64,000 bases of DNA from Harmonia axyridis. Taxonomy: Eukaryota > Arthropoda > Insecta > Coleoptera > Coccinellidae. A program made the position numbers and the translations under genes. The notes beneath the pieces are model-generated. The model was given only the letters and a program-made list of their open reading frames with translations. It did no database searches and was not told where the DNA came from. Positions 45,901-58,244 of this stretch are shown piece after piece (the stretch's first letter is position 1; each line of letters opens with the position of its first letter). Where the stretch lies: contig NC_059507.1 of the NCBI RefSeq assembly GCF_914767665.1, forward strand, positions 2,232,001-2,296,000, in the 5' to 3' direction.

Positions 45901-46860
45901 AGTGGCTTATGTAGGAACTTCGTCCGCTTCAAAACAGCAGTTGTCCTGTTTTTGTTTTAATCTTTGGATATTCTTGTTCAAGGCGGAGAGTCAAATTTTT
46001 GTTGGGATCGTTGGGATAAATTGGTCTTCGAGATCACCACATCTGCGCCACAATATTCGTCAGGTTGAACATAATGCGCTAAAGCGACAGGTCGCCGAGT
46101 TCAGCGCTTCTGTCGAATATTTCTTGCGCCAATTCCTTTAGAATTCACCGAAAACATGCGATATTTATGACGTCGGTTTGCTGGCCATTCTAGATGTCGA
46201 TCGGAATGCAAAAATGCAGTCGTGCCCCGAATTCCCAGAGATTAACGTGTAGTAACAGCCTAAGGTAATGGCACGTTGCGCATGAAAATCGCACGGTTTC
46301 CCGAATCTGGCAGGAAATGAGGAAATATATTAGCTAACGATATTTAATGGAAAGAAAGATTCAATCTATTCCCAGAAATGCGGTTTAAAACAATCCCCGA
46401 ATTGGGTTAATGTGAAATCGATTGTGTATAGGTACAAACAGTTTCGCTCTTGGTGAGGTTCACATTGTGTGTATAATCTGAGTTTTCAAGAAATGGACGA
46501 TTTGTCTGAAGGAAGTGTGGTGGAATTGGTAATTCAGGACCGGGGCGTCGAGAATAGTTGTTTTATTCTTTGCCGAAGTTTTTCCAATTCATTTACATGG
46601 AAATCTGGGAAAGTTCTTCGAGAGCGTTGGATTCGTTGATATTCTGTGCGAGTTGAATTATCACAGCGGTGTTTTTCTTTGCCGTACTTCTTCTCTCTCC
46701 GCGAAGATATCCACGGTTTCGTTGGTTGTTCGGAATTCAAACCATCGAAATGTCAAAATTTTCGTAATTCGAGGATTCGAGCTTTTAGTCTCTGAAACTT
46801 TATCGAGAGGATCGTTTGGTTTTTGTGCATTTCTTCATAAGAAATATGTAGATTTTCTAT
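45901..46860. other. unannotated stretch
   Basis: Nothing recognisable; a 68-codon minus frame (46534-46740) has no domain. Confidence 0.25.
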
Positions 46861-47060
46861 TTGAATAAAAGTTCTCAATAGAAATGATACAATTTGAAAT
46901 GATATTAATGCAATTATATGTATTATTTCCTTATATTTCTTATGTCATTTGTGCCATTCCATCATATAAATATACCCGCCTCAGAAACGTTTAGAATTCG
47001 TTTAATTGTTCCATCAAAATCAATGCTAATTTGTGAATACTGAAAGAAATGTTGTTATAT
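46861..47060 (+). mobile_element. transposase 5'-end remnant, third copy
   Basis: Same leader as 34441-34555 (gttctcaatagaaatgatac, atttcttatgtcatttgtgc), then PQKRLEFV(stop)LFHQNQ, a stopped version of the QQRLEIVELFYQNQ start. Confidence 0.45.
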
Positions 47061-49341
47061 CGTGTATTTCTCCATGATTGAATAGAATAACCAACCTACT
47101 CAACAGAAATAACATGAGTCATTTCAAAAATTGATACGCATTATTGCCATTATAACCAAATTAAATTTAATCAGACCTATATTGGAAAATCCTACATTTC
47201 TAGATAAATGTATTTTGAATTATTATTTCAATGAAATAATTCGCTATATCGAGAAATTTTTCTAGAAGCTTCCAAATGTATTCCATATTTATACTCATAT
47301 TTTCAACACAGTCGGAGCTGTTATCAGTGAAATATTAGGTTTTTTTTTTACGATATTCTGGCTCTGCTTGGATTTTCTGTAGTTCTTGATGATGGTATTT
47401 TCATGAATATTTCCCTTCTGTCAAAAATTCTATGTAAATGGAATGCAATTATCGAAAATTACAGCGATAATTGTAGTGTAGGAAGCGAAATAGCACTGCG
47501 ATCATAGATGCATAGTTTCTATGAATCTTACACAGTTCGAATCTATGGCATCTATGGAATCTATGCCACTTTGACAAGTTAACAGTTTATTCGGGAAATA
47601 TTCCCCCGAATTACATTCGTGCTTCAAAATGACCGGATAATTACGCATTCCAGCGTGTTTTCTTTGCATTTCTTTGCAGCGTGCATTCGGTCATTTTCAT
47701 TTTTGGAGAAAGTGCCCTCCACCTCATGCAGTTTTTATGACAACACGCTGTCATGCAAAATTATCGGTATTTTTGATGCACTTGTGTAATTAATTACGAA
47801 AATTTCCACGAGACTTTCAAAAACATTTCTATATATAGGGTGATTCAGGTGGAAACGGACAAATGAAAACAGTAGCGAAGGAGAACGAGCTGTCGTTCAT
47901 ATAGGTAAATTGGTTATTTCGCACTTCAATCTTGAGAAAACACCCTGTATACCATGTTTCACTATAGTCTTCTCATCCTCTTATCAATTCGTTACTATGC
48001 CTAACCTGTATCTATTTGCTATGACTTATTTGTTCGATGAGAATTTTTCATATGCAAACTGAAATATTTGTACTTACGTTCGGTGAGATATTTCAGATGA
48101 ATTTGGTGATTTTCAATCACAAAACAACGTACAGCCTAAAATTTCTAGTAGTGGCTGCAATTGGTGAGGGGATCAACGGTATTTGAACATTTCAAATTGG
48201 AATTCAACCACCGTACATACCTGAAAACCAAAAAAAAAATCATTAAAATAAGAAACATGGTGTATTAGAATACCCAAGTTGGATAGTTTGGAAACAGAAG
48301 TCACGAAAATATTTGGCATTTATTTCAGAATATTCTTCTTGAAATTTATATGGTTTTGATGATTTTAACAACTCGAAATTTTGCTCGGACCTGGAAATCG
48401 TTATTTTATATCAACAAACAAAATCTCAACACAACGGATGTCAGAAATATCTGGTAACTTTCCTAGTCAAATTCATTAAGTTAACTGCGGCATTCGATAT
48501 TCAACCCTACCCTGAAAATTACAAGTTTTCAAGCCTTTTGTCGGTAGTTATTGTGTTTACGGACGGCCATACGGACGAACAGAATCGAATTTGAGGACGA
48601 ATGATTTGAACCTTATCATTTGAGACCATTTCAATTCGAAAAACTTCAGGCATTCTGACAAAATGATAGAACGATCTATTCGGAAAACCAGCGTTCAAAT
48701 TAATACACCAAAACTCCAGTATAAATTTCCCAACTAAATACGTGAAAGGAACGAACTGGCTCACTAGTTGCTGAAGGAAAGGAGAGAGGCAGAAAAGGAA
48801 TAAAACGAATCTCTATCGAACGTTCCCATAGAGAAGAAACGCTGAGGTGGCGGAAACCGGAACATTATTTTTTCGTTAAATGAGAGGAATCATTTCCACT
48901 TTTGAGTACGTTCAACCAGTGAAAGCGATCGATGAGAGTGAAGGAGGGGGGACGAAGCGTTTCGAAATACGAGAAAATTATTGGCCCCTTTTTTTGCGCG
49001 GAGCGTTGCTTCGTATCGAATTTGTAAGTACGCACAAATCAGTAATATATGGGAGTTTAAATGGAGGACTTCTGCGAGAGATTTATGGCGAGGTATCAAC
49101 AGAACGGGCTTTTATTGTCGAACGACGAAGTGGCGCTGTTTTCCAGACGTGCGTTCGGTTTGCTTCAGTGTTTTGTGTATGGGTTCCCAAGGTTGTCACG
49201 AAGAGCGCATTTGCAAGATTTTGAGGTTTTTCACTTGACTCATAGGAGCAATAAGGACCAGTCCCATAATCTATGCGAGAAAGCTTCTTTTGGTGAAGGC
49301 TCCTTCATCAGAAAGTAGCCTTTGCAGTGGCTGCGGTTCTA
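47061..49341. other. unannotated stretch with one possible MITE
   Basis: tatagggtgattcaggtgg at 47834 and aaaacaccctgta at 47949 may be the two tips of a ~117-bp element. Three mutually overlapping frames at 48880-49318 show no recognisable domain. Confidence 0.3.
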
Positions 49342-50258
49342 ACGGGTGTTTTTTTCGAGGTATATAACTTTAAGTTGGCATTACTGTTCAAGATGGCTAC
49401 AGATTCAACAGCTGTCGAGTGATTTATTCTCAGTTTGGTTTGGCAATTCATCATGAATAGACTCACGCCTGAACAACGCTTGCAAATAGTGCAATTTTAT
49501 TTCGAAAATAATGGTTCTGTGCGGAATACGTATCGCGCACTACGTCCATTTTATTTTGTTTAGCGATGAAGCGCACTCTGGTTGAATGGCTACGTCAACA
49601 AACAAAACTGCCGCATTTGGAGTGAAGTTAATCCTCAAGTGTATGTCGAAACACCGTTACATCCAGAAAAACTGATTGTTTGGTGCGCTTTATGGGCTGG
49701 TGGAATCATTGGTCCGTACTTCTTCAAAAACGATGATGGCCAGAACGTTACAGTCAATAGTGATCGGTATAGATCCATGATTACTAACTTTTTCATTCCT
49801 GAATTGAACAACCATGGTGTCCAGGAGCTGTGGTTCCAACAAGACGGCGCAACATGTCACATAGCTCGTGCCACAATTGGTGACCGCCTAATTTCACGTT
49901 TTGGACCTGTGAATTGGCCTCCAAGATCTTGTGATTTAACACCGCTAGACTACTTTTTGTGGGGCTATGTTAAGTCATTGGTCTATGCAGATAAGCCACA
50001 AACCCTTGACCATTTGGAAGACAACATTCGCCGTGTTATTGCCGATATACGGCCACGAATGTTGGAAAAAGTCATCGAAAATTGGACGTCCAGATTGGAC
50101 TACATCCGAGCCAGCCGTGGCTGTCATATACCAAAAATCATATTTAAAATGTAATGCCACAAGATTATCTTGCGGATAAATAAGATTCATGTCAATCGAA
50201 TAATCCATCGTTGTTTTATTGCAATTTAAAGTTCTATAGCTCTAAAAGAAACACCCTT
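49342..50258 (+). mobile_element. DD41D element, full-length class, 917 bp
   Basis: Left tip acgggtgtttttttcgaggt after TA 49340-49341; right tip aaacaccctt before TA 50259-50260. The intact N-terminal start is clear: ATG at 49454, MNRLTPEQRLQIVQFYFENN, GSVRNTYRALRPFYFV, then a stop. The last three residues are already across the internal deletion. Confidence 0.95.
49582..50154 (+). pseudogene. DD41D transposase catalytic domain with 7-residue deletion
   Basis: 190 codons, ending PKIIFKM. The FSDEAHFW codons lie just upstream in another frame because one base is missing (gcgcactctggttg). WFQQDGATCHIA and TPLDYFLWGYVK are intact. Twenty-one bases coding DLLKDTF are gone between them, so the spacing drops from 41 to 34 residues. 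Confidence 0.8.
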
Positions 50259-50260
50259 TA

Positions 50261-50837
50261 TAAACGATATCAGCAGCCAAGGTTATCATTCAATCAGTGT
50301 CTCCATACTGAATATCAATCCAATCAATTTACATCTGATTGCGGTACATATCTCCCTCAAAGTACCGGGGAGATTTCTAGGCGTGAGTTAATTGGATGCG
50401 TCCAATCCCCTCTTGTTCGAACGACATCTCCCCCTTCTCCAAGGCAAAAGAGAGATAAAAACGCAGATATGATGCCTTATTCTACAATGTTCTGGAAAGG
50501 TCAAAGGGACTTGGAGTTTAAATGGGAGAGGGGGGTGTGGCGACGTTAATGGGAACTGAGGGCAAGCGACCCTTTTCAGCCCTCACCTTTCCGTGACGCT
50601 ACCGCCACCTCTTAGTGTACTTTCCACTCTAACAATAACAATGGTCGTCACCTAATCAACTACCTTTGTCCTGAAGGCGACCTTAATTGATATGAAGACT
50701 ACCATGTGGGGGACGCTTGGCGTCCTGCTTATTATTGTCGTGTACAAAGTGTGTTGAGTAATCGTTGTTTGCAATCTTTGGGCAAAGAGAATTCATTCGA
50801 GCAACGAAAATAGGTTGTGGCGAAATCGTTTCAGTTG
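50261..50837. other. unannotated stretch
   Basis: The 112-codon frame 50211-50549 begins inside the DD41D right end and has no domain; I do not call it. Confidence 0.3.
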
Positions 50838-50839
50838 TA

Positions 50840-52178
50840 AATTGTGTTTTTTTTAGAGCTATAGAACTTTAAATTGCAATAGAACAACGATTGGTTATTC
50901 GATTGACATGAATTTTATTCATCCGCAAGATAATCTTGTGGCATTACATTTTAAATATGATTTCTCTAATTCTGTGGTTATTCCGTTCATTCTTCCACAT
51001 CTTGTAGAACAAAATCGTGCGAGAATATATCAGAAACGCACAGTTTTCATGGTTATATTTTATTATTCTATGTTGGCACTCCGAACTTTCCGCTACGGCT
51101 TTATCTGTCAATTCATCAAATTGCCTTAAAGAAATCAGTTCTGCCAACCAACATTTTTCAATGCAAAAATCACTAAATGATATTTATGGAAATATTTCAT
51201 TCAAAATGCAATGAATTAGAGAAAATAATGTATAATACTCGTACAGAAGGCTCATTCTACCACTCGTTCATTCCAAAACTCGCCACTTCGTGGCTCGTTT
51301 TTGAATTTTGAACTCGTGGAAGAATATCAATGCCTTCTGCACTTGTATTATAAATAACTATTCTGGCATATGACCGCCACGGCTGGCTCGGATGTAGTCC
51401 AATCTGGACGTCCAATTTTCGATGACTTTTTTCAACATTTGTGGCCGTATATCGGCAATAACACGGCGAATGTTGTCTTCCAAATGGTCAAGGGTTTGTG
51501 GCTTATCCGCATAGACCAATCACTTTACATAGCCCCACAGAAAGTAGTCTAACGGTGTTAAATCACAAGATCTTGGAGGCCAATTCACAGGTTCAAAACG
51601 TGAAATTAGGCGGTCACCAAACGTTTCTTTCAATAAATCGATTGTGGCACGAGCTGTGTGACATGTTGCGCCGTCTTGTTGGAACCACAGCTCCTGGACA
51701 TCATGGTTGTTCAATTCAGGAATGAAAAAATTAGTAATCATGGCTCTATACCGATCTCCATTGACTGTAACGTTCTGGGCATCATCGTTTTTGAAGAAGT
51801 ACGGACCAATGATTCCACCGGCCCATAAAGCGCACCAAACAGTCAGTTTTTCTGGATGTAACGGTGTTTCGACATACACTTGAGGATTAGCTTCACTCCG
51901 AATGCGGCAGTTTTGTTTGTTGACGTAGCCATTCGACCAGAAGTGCGCTTCATCGCTAAACAAAATAAAATAGACGTAGTGCGCGATACGTATTCCGCAC
52001 AGAACCATTATTTTCGAAATAAAATTGCACTATTTGCAAGAGTTGTTCAGGCGTGAGTCTATTCAAGATGAATTGCCAAACCAAACTGAGAATAAATCAC
52101 TTGATAGCTGTTAAATCGGTCGCCATCTCGAACAGAAATGCCAACTTAAAGTTGTATACCTCGAAAAAAAACACCCGT
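50840..52178 (-). mobile_element. DD41D element interrupted by a 393-bp insertion
   Basis: Right tip aattgtgttttttttagagc after TA 50838-50839; left tip aaaaaaaacacccgt before TA 52179-52180. Without the insert it is about 946 bp. The insertion splits the C-terminal segment at tatgatttct / ttctggcatatgacc. The main catalytic frame is 51520-52008 (162 codons: SDEAHFWSNGYV, WFQQDGATCHTA, TPLDYFLWGYVK). A Lys-to-Glu change lies in DLLKETF. Confidence 0.93.
50967..51359. mobile_element. 393-bp insertion with imperfect hairpin
   Basis: It is bounded by a possible TTCT duplication of the host element. Its distal half (51233-51353) is an imperfect palindrome around aactcgccacttcgtggctc: gtacagaaggctcattctac pairs with the complement of tcaatgccttctgcac. 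No coding capacity. The type of element is unknown. Confidence 0.7.
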
Positions 52179-52180
52179 TA

Positions 52181-52540
52181 GTTTATAGCAGGGTTTTTTC
52201 GCATTTTGAACTGTGGATGGTGTCCAAAAATGAGGATAGACATATTGATGATGAATCGTGTTCAATTCTGTCCGTACCAATATATGGAAAAAAAATTACC
52301 CAATAAGAAAAAATCCGACCAAGTTGATATTTTACGAATAACTATAAAATAAACTAAAACAATTTTGAGCTTTGAGCAAATTTTCATACTGATCGTATTT
52401 TTCCGGAAGCATTTGAAATTCAATCGATGAAGAAATAACCAAATATTTCCGTGTTGACAGTTTCGGATCTGTTTGACATTTTTTGGGTATCTATATATGT
52501 AGGATCGCAGTTTTTCTCTCTGTAAATAGCATTATCCAAA
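52181..52540. other. unannotated stretch
   Basis: No gene or repeat recognised before the tandem ~460-bp units. Confidence 0.3.
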
Positions 52541-53580
52541 TTTTTTAAATCCTGAGGTATCAAGGGAGTAGCTTACAGCCTCGGCATTTCAATTCAACCA
52601 ATTTTTTTCGAAAATTTTAGATTTTTACCTATAATTTCCTAAATGATGTACTAATCGCCACACTCCAAGCATTTCCGTGATCTTCATAGTCGAATCAATC
52701 GATAAAATGGTACAATAGTCCCATGAACGATCTTTTGATTTTCTTCAATTTTCTAGGGGTATGGAAAATTTTACGAAAATTTTCCCACAAAAAATTTTTG
52801 AGGTGAAATCGAAATTCGGCTAATCACGGATCGTCAATTTTGTCACCACTCACCAATTCTTCTTAGAGCTCACGGTTTTGAGGAAATTTGAACTCGAAAT
52901 TTGGAAAAAAATTGAATTTGCCTCCAAAAATCGTTATATCTCCTGAAATATTCGCCACAGACCTTTCAAATAAAAACGTTTTTCAAACATCAAGTTCCGA
53001 ACTAAGACATACTGAGATTTCAAGGGCGTAGCTCACGTCCAGGAGAAGTTGCAGCCTCGGGAATATCTTCAATTTTTTTCTCGAAGATACCAGATTTTTA
53101 ACTTTAATTTCTGAAATAATATACTGATCGTCAAACTGCAAGCATTTTCGTGATCTACATATTCGAATCAATCAATAAAATGATACAATATTCCTATGAA
53201 GGGATTTTTATTTTTTTTTTAATTTTCTAAGGGTTAGGTATGGAAAATTTTACGAAAACTTTCAGATTAGATCGAAATTCGGCTAATCAGAGATCGTCAA
53301 TTCTGGCACCGCTCACCGATTCTTCGTAGAACTTCCGGTTTTGAGGAAATTTGAACTCGAAATTTGGGAAAATATTGAATTTCCCTCTAAAAATCGTTAT
53401 ATCTCCTGAATTATTCATAACAGACCCCTCAAATACAAACGTTTTTCGAACATCAAGTTCCGATCCAAAACATACTGAGGTTTCAAGGGCGTAGCTTACG
53501 TCCAGGAGAAGTTGCAGCCTCGGGAATTTCACCCATTTTTTTTGTTGAAAATTTCAAATCTATAATTTGTGAAAATCCCG
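52541..53580. repeat. tandem ~463-bp repeat, a little over two units
   Basis: Equivalent strings tcgtcaattttgtcaccact (52831) and tcgtcaattctggcaccgct (53294) are 463 bases apart. The other landmarks repeat at the same period: aggagaagttgcagcctcgg at 53040 and 53503, and attttcgtgatctacata. Single or split units lie at 14620-15109 plus 15992-16205 and at 23470-23890. The open minus-strand frames within are by-products of the repeat. Confidence 0.85.
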
Positions 53581-54150
53581 CAGATATTCAATATTCAAAA
53601 TGATAAGGGTGAGTAGTTTCCGACTTCGAATAGACCAAAACTTTTATCAGCCGCTTGTCTTCCATGGGAAACTTCGTATTTAAATATTGATAAAGCTTTC
53701 CACGTGAGAAGGATGAAATCCTCATTAGATAAGTAACCTTAATCCTGCATTCATCAACACGTTTTGTATCAACAGTAGAAAGCCTTCTACCTAATTATAT
53801 ATTTTACCTTCTAGGAACCACTTTACGCTCTCGCGAAACAAAGACTGCGCAAAACCAAATTAATTATTCAGATAGATTAGATGCCAGATGCAGCATTCAA
53901 TCAGAGTAGCTCATTAAATTTCCATCGGAAAAATTGCGTGATTAGTAAGAAGTGGAATGGTGTCTCGAAGAAATTAATAACTAATATCTGAGGTAGTGAA
54001 ACACGTTTACGCTTTTTTTTTAGGCCTTCGAATTGTTTCCGATATTTTTTGTCAGGGTCGGGAGAATTGTTCTCTCGAGAAGGTTTTGAACGAAACAAGA
54101 CACATTAAATGGAAGAAAAATTCAGGATTTCACTGAATCTTAGGCAAAAG
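53581..54150. other. unannotated stretch
   Basis: No repeat partner or domain recognised. Confidence 0.3.
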
Positions 54151-55455
54151 AAGAGAAATAAACAATTTTCAAAATACTGGAATACTGATAAGTGATATAA
54201 TACTTGGTATTTCCACCCCATGCGTTAATTACAGTTCGGCAACGACGGTTCATACTCAAAATGAGTGATCTTAAAATGTTCTGATCTAATCCTTCCCAGA
54301 TTTCTCTGGGTTGGAGTCCTAAATCATTAAGAGTAGCTGGATGATTTTCTGAACTTCTCAGCCTATTGATTGAGATCTGGACTTCTTGCTGGCCATTCCA
54401 TTCGAGAGACTTCAACCTCTTCAAGGTACTCCTGAACGATGCGCGCACGATGGGGTCTGGCATTATCGTCCATAAAAATGAAATTTTCACAAATGTATGG
54501 GGCAAATGGCACTACATGCTCTTCAAGAATGTTCCTTATATACCTATCAGCATTCATAGATCCATAATCAACGACCACTAGGTCTGTGCGAGCAGTCAAA
54601 GATATTCCACCCCATACCATAATCGATCCTCCCCCGAAACCAGTAGTATTCAGGAAATTGCACTAAGCATATCTTTCATGTGGACATCTGTACACAAGGG
54701 AACGTCGATCACAATGGTAGAGGCAGAATCTAGACTCATATGTGAAGAGAACTCTTTCCCAATCAGCCTCTTCCATATGGATATGCTCTCTCGCAAAATC
54801 CAAACGCGCCCTTCGATGGGCTGGGGTAAGAGCTGGGCCTCTTGCCGCTACACGAGGCCTCAAATCATATTCTCTGAGGCGATTTCTTATTGTCTGAGTG
54901 CTAATTTGCACCCCATGAGTTTGCTCAAGCTGATTTCGAAGGAGGCGAGCGGTTGCAAACCGTTGTCTCAACGAAGAAACTCTCAAGTAACGTTCTTGAA
55001 TGACAGTTGTTACCCGAGGTCTACCCTATCCTGGTCTTCGGACATTCATACCTGTCTCCCTGAATCGCTGCAACATTCTGGACACACTTGTATGGGAAAC
55101 TCCAAACCTTTCTGCAATTCTTGTGTATGTCCACCCTTCTTATTGTTATTATTTATTATTTTCTGTAACTACCTGCTGAAATCCAAGGTTTGGCAACTTT
55201 TGCTCTCCTAGTGTCATCGGTTGTTTCACGTCGTTTGGCATGTTTGAAGTTTTTTTTCTGAATTTCTGATAAATTTAAGTATTTATTTTAGTATATTTTG
55301 AGTTATTATGAAACATTGATTCACAATGGGACGTAAGAAGTACGTTATTTGTGGGGAAACTTTCGAATTGAGTGAAATATCGTATCATTGATTAGTTTTC
55401 ATTTCCGCGCGCTTCATGTCAAATTTGATAGTTCATGTTGGGGACAAAATTTGTC
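54151..55455 (-). pseudogene. Tc1-like transposase (family 2), near full length
   Basis: On the minus strand: tip ggacaaattttgtccccaac (55455), ATG near 55241 with MPNDVKQPMTLGEQKLPNLG; after a stop and frame change GWTYTRIAERFGVSHTSVSR then MLQRFRETGMNVRRPG (helix-turn-helix), VSSLRQRFATARLLRNQLEQ, and VLFTYESRFCLYHC, where the first catalytic Asp is Tyr. MVWGGISLTARTDLVVVDYG and FMDDNARPHRARIV keep the second Asp. After SPDLNQ a deletion and frameshift remove the Glu-bearing motif, then ENHPATLNDLG and WEGLDQNILRSLILSMNRRC. Two of three catalytic residues are gone. Confidence 0.88.
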
Positions 55456-56125
55456 CATTCTATCTATATTTATTACTCAGAAGAAGTGAGTAACGATTCG
55501 ATTCATTCACTATTGAACATCCAGATTGAAATATGTTCGTTGTGGGTTCCCCAAGACTGGCCAGAGAAACATATATAATACTTCTGAGGGCCGAAGTCCG
55601 ATAGTGAGCCGAGCCAGGATAAGGAGAAATCCTCGAAAATTCCCAGACAATCAAGACGGCCTACAATTCGAAGTGCCTGGTCTGATAAAAGTATATAATA
55701 ATGGGTTCTTTTGACCCGTAAAACGAGTAGCCGAGGTAGTGAGCCATGACTCCAGGCCTGTCTTGATCCGGAAAGGGTCGTCAATAGTCCGTTATCGGAA
55801 CTGCTCGAGTTGAAATAAATGAAATCCTCATGGATACAAAACTTGACGGTTTTTCTGTTATATCGACACCTACTCTTTCCTCAGATCAACAACTCCGATA
55901 ACGATGGATGCTTTATGATCTTGATTTGTATGAAATCACTTTTTTTTTTTTGAATTGGCAATCGTGGATGAAATAACTATGAAGTTTTTTGAGTCAACTA
56001 GGGACATAGTGTTCGTCTGAGGTTGTGACTCTTCGACAACTTTGTCTTGAGTTAACTAAAAGTTACTAACCAAATTTGCTAGAACATCTACAGGGGGTCT
56101 CCACCAATCTCATAACTCTATTATA
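55456..56125. other. unannotated stretch
   Basis: No recognisable gene; frames at 55460-55784 overlap on both strands without domains. Confidence 0.3.
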
Positions 56126-57066
56126 AAGGGTGTTTTTTTTAGAGCTATAGAACTTTGAGTTGCAATAAAACAACGATGGATTATTCGATTGACATGAATT
56201 TTATTTATCCGCAAGATAATCTTGTGGCATTACATTTAAAATATGATTTCTGGCATATGACCGCCAGGGCTGGCTCGGATGAAGTCCAATCTGGACGTCC
56301 AATTTTCGATAATTTTTTCCAACATTTGTGGCCGTATATCGGCAATTACACGGCGAATGTTGTCTTTCAAATCGTCAAGGGTTTGTGGCTTATCCGCATA
56401 GACCAATGACTTTACATAGCCCCACATGAAAGTATTTTACCGGTGTTATATCACAAGATCTTGGAGGCCAATTCACAGGTCCAAAACGTGAAATTAGGCG
56501 GTCACAAAACATGTCTTTCAATAAATCGATTGTGGCACGAGCTGTGTGACATGTTGCGCCGTCTTGTTGGAACCACAGCTCCTGTACATCATGGTTGTTC
56601 AATTCGGGAATGAAAAAGTTAGTTATCATGGCTCTATACCGATCACCATTGACTGTAACGTTCTGGCCATCATCTTTTTTGAAGAAGTACGGACCAATGA
56701 TTCCACCAGCCAATAAAGCGCACCAAACAGTCAGTTTTTCTAGATGTAACGGTGTTTCGAAATACACTTGAGGATTAGCTTCACTCCAAATGCGGCAGTT
56801 TTGTTTGTTGACGTAGCCATTCAACCAGAAGTGCGCTTCATCGCTAAACAAAATGAAATGGACGTAGTGCGCGATACGTATTCCGCACAGAACCATTATT
56901 TTCGAAATGAAATTGCCCTATTGGCAAGCGTTGTTCAGATGTGAGTCTATTCATGATGAATTGCTAAACCAAACTGAGAATAAGTCACTTGACAGCTGTT
57001 GAATCGGTCGCCATCTTGAACAGAAATGCCAACTTAAAGTTATAGATCTCGAAAAAAAACACCCTA
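56126..57066 (-). mobile_element. DD41D element, full-length class, 941 bp
   Basis: Right tip aaagggtgttttttttagag after TA 56124-56125; left tip aaaaaaaacacccta before TA 57067-57068. Catalytic frame 56390-56896 has SDEAHFWLNGYV and WFQQDGATCHTA, but the third motif is damaged (DITPVKYFHVGL instead of DLTPLDYFLWGY), so the third Asp is lost. The C-terminus continues at 56236-56427. Confidence 0.93.
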
Positions 57067-57068
57067 TA

Positions 57069-58244
57069 TAAACCACTCAATACGTCTTAACTTAGACTAA
57101 CTTTCTTTCACCTTAAGAACCTTAAACAGTGAGTTGCGAACTTCTCAAACCGAAATAAGGCGAACTATATTTTCTTTTCAACATTTCAATGGCTTCAATT
57201 ATGCCCAAATTAAAATATTTCAATAGTTTCAACGCATTGTAATTACAGTTTTCAAAATATTGTAATTACAATAGTGATTAAGCTGCATTGGCAGACTATG
57301 TTCTGAAAACTGGACATACTTGATCCCAAAGTTCGTAGGAACTATTAAAGTATCAAACTGAAAAGATTTCGGAAAAAAACTCATAGTGTGAGTCTGGATT
57401 GAGATATTGAAGGTATAAAGTAACGCTATAAGGGTTTTTGTTCGAAAAATGAATACAAACGAGTTTTTTTAAAGAATGCTATGAAACTAAAGCAATAACG
57501 TGATAAGTATCTTATGAGAGAGACCATTTGAATGAAATAGTCACTGCAATCCTAATCTATTGAAATGTTTCTCTTTCAGTTAATCAATCAGTAACATGCG
57601 ATACAGTTGATGTCGTTAGCTGTGATTGCATTTTGAATAAAAAACTGTCTTATCTTTATGAATAATTGATCAAAACAGATGTTGCAAAGTGTACCGGTAA
57701 ACAAAAGATCGAAATATTTCCCCAGGGTATGGAGTGACTTGCGCATCCGCCAATTTGCAATTGCTCAAATGAAATTTTGTCGGATAGATAATTTGAAGAA
57801 TTTCGTTTCCCGCTGAGTTTATTTACCGATAATTACATTCTCTATGAAAATATTCATGCAATTTCGTTCATTTCCAGTGATCGTGAAAGAGATTGCATTT
57901 TTATATGGACTCATGTGCTGACACGGTGATTTTATATGTTTTCGCAGAACCCATACAGAATATAATTCCATTTAATAAAATGAAGGTTAATAAACCATAA
58001 AAGCGACCATTTTTATATCGGAATAGGAATATCATAGAATTCATCATTGTGAAACTGTTAGCAGTAGGAATTCGCTTAATACCATCAAAGTAATATATAT
58101 TTTCCATTTCATAATTATAGATATAGGGAAAAAATTGGTTATTTTTGTGGAAAAACCTAACTAAATGACTGAAATACAATTTCACAATGAACACGAAATG
58201 AACTGAATCTCTGACTTAATGAAAAATATTCATATATAAATTTT
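57069..58244. other. unannotated AT-rich stretch
   Basis: No gene or repeat recognised; the 97-codon minus frame 57901-58194 has no domain. Confidence 0.3.

Noticed and set aside
48880..49318. Three overlapping frames of 114, 85 and 85 codons
   Set aside because: All three frames are open over the same bases, pointing to low stop density and not to coding.
55700..55790. tRNA-like look of a GC-richer segment (gggttcttttgacccgtaaa)
   Set aside because: No cloverleaf with proper T-arm and acceptor pairing could be drawn.
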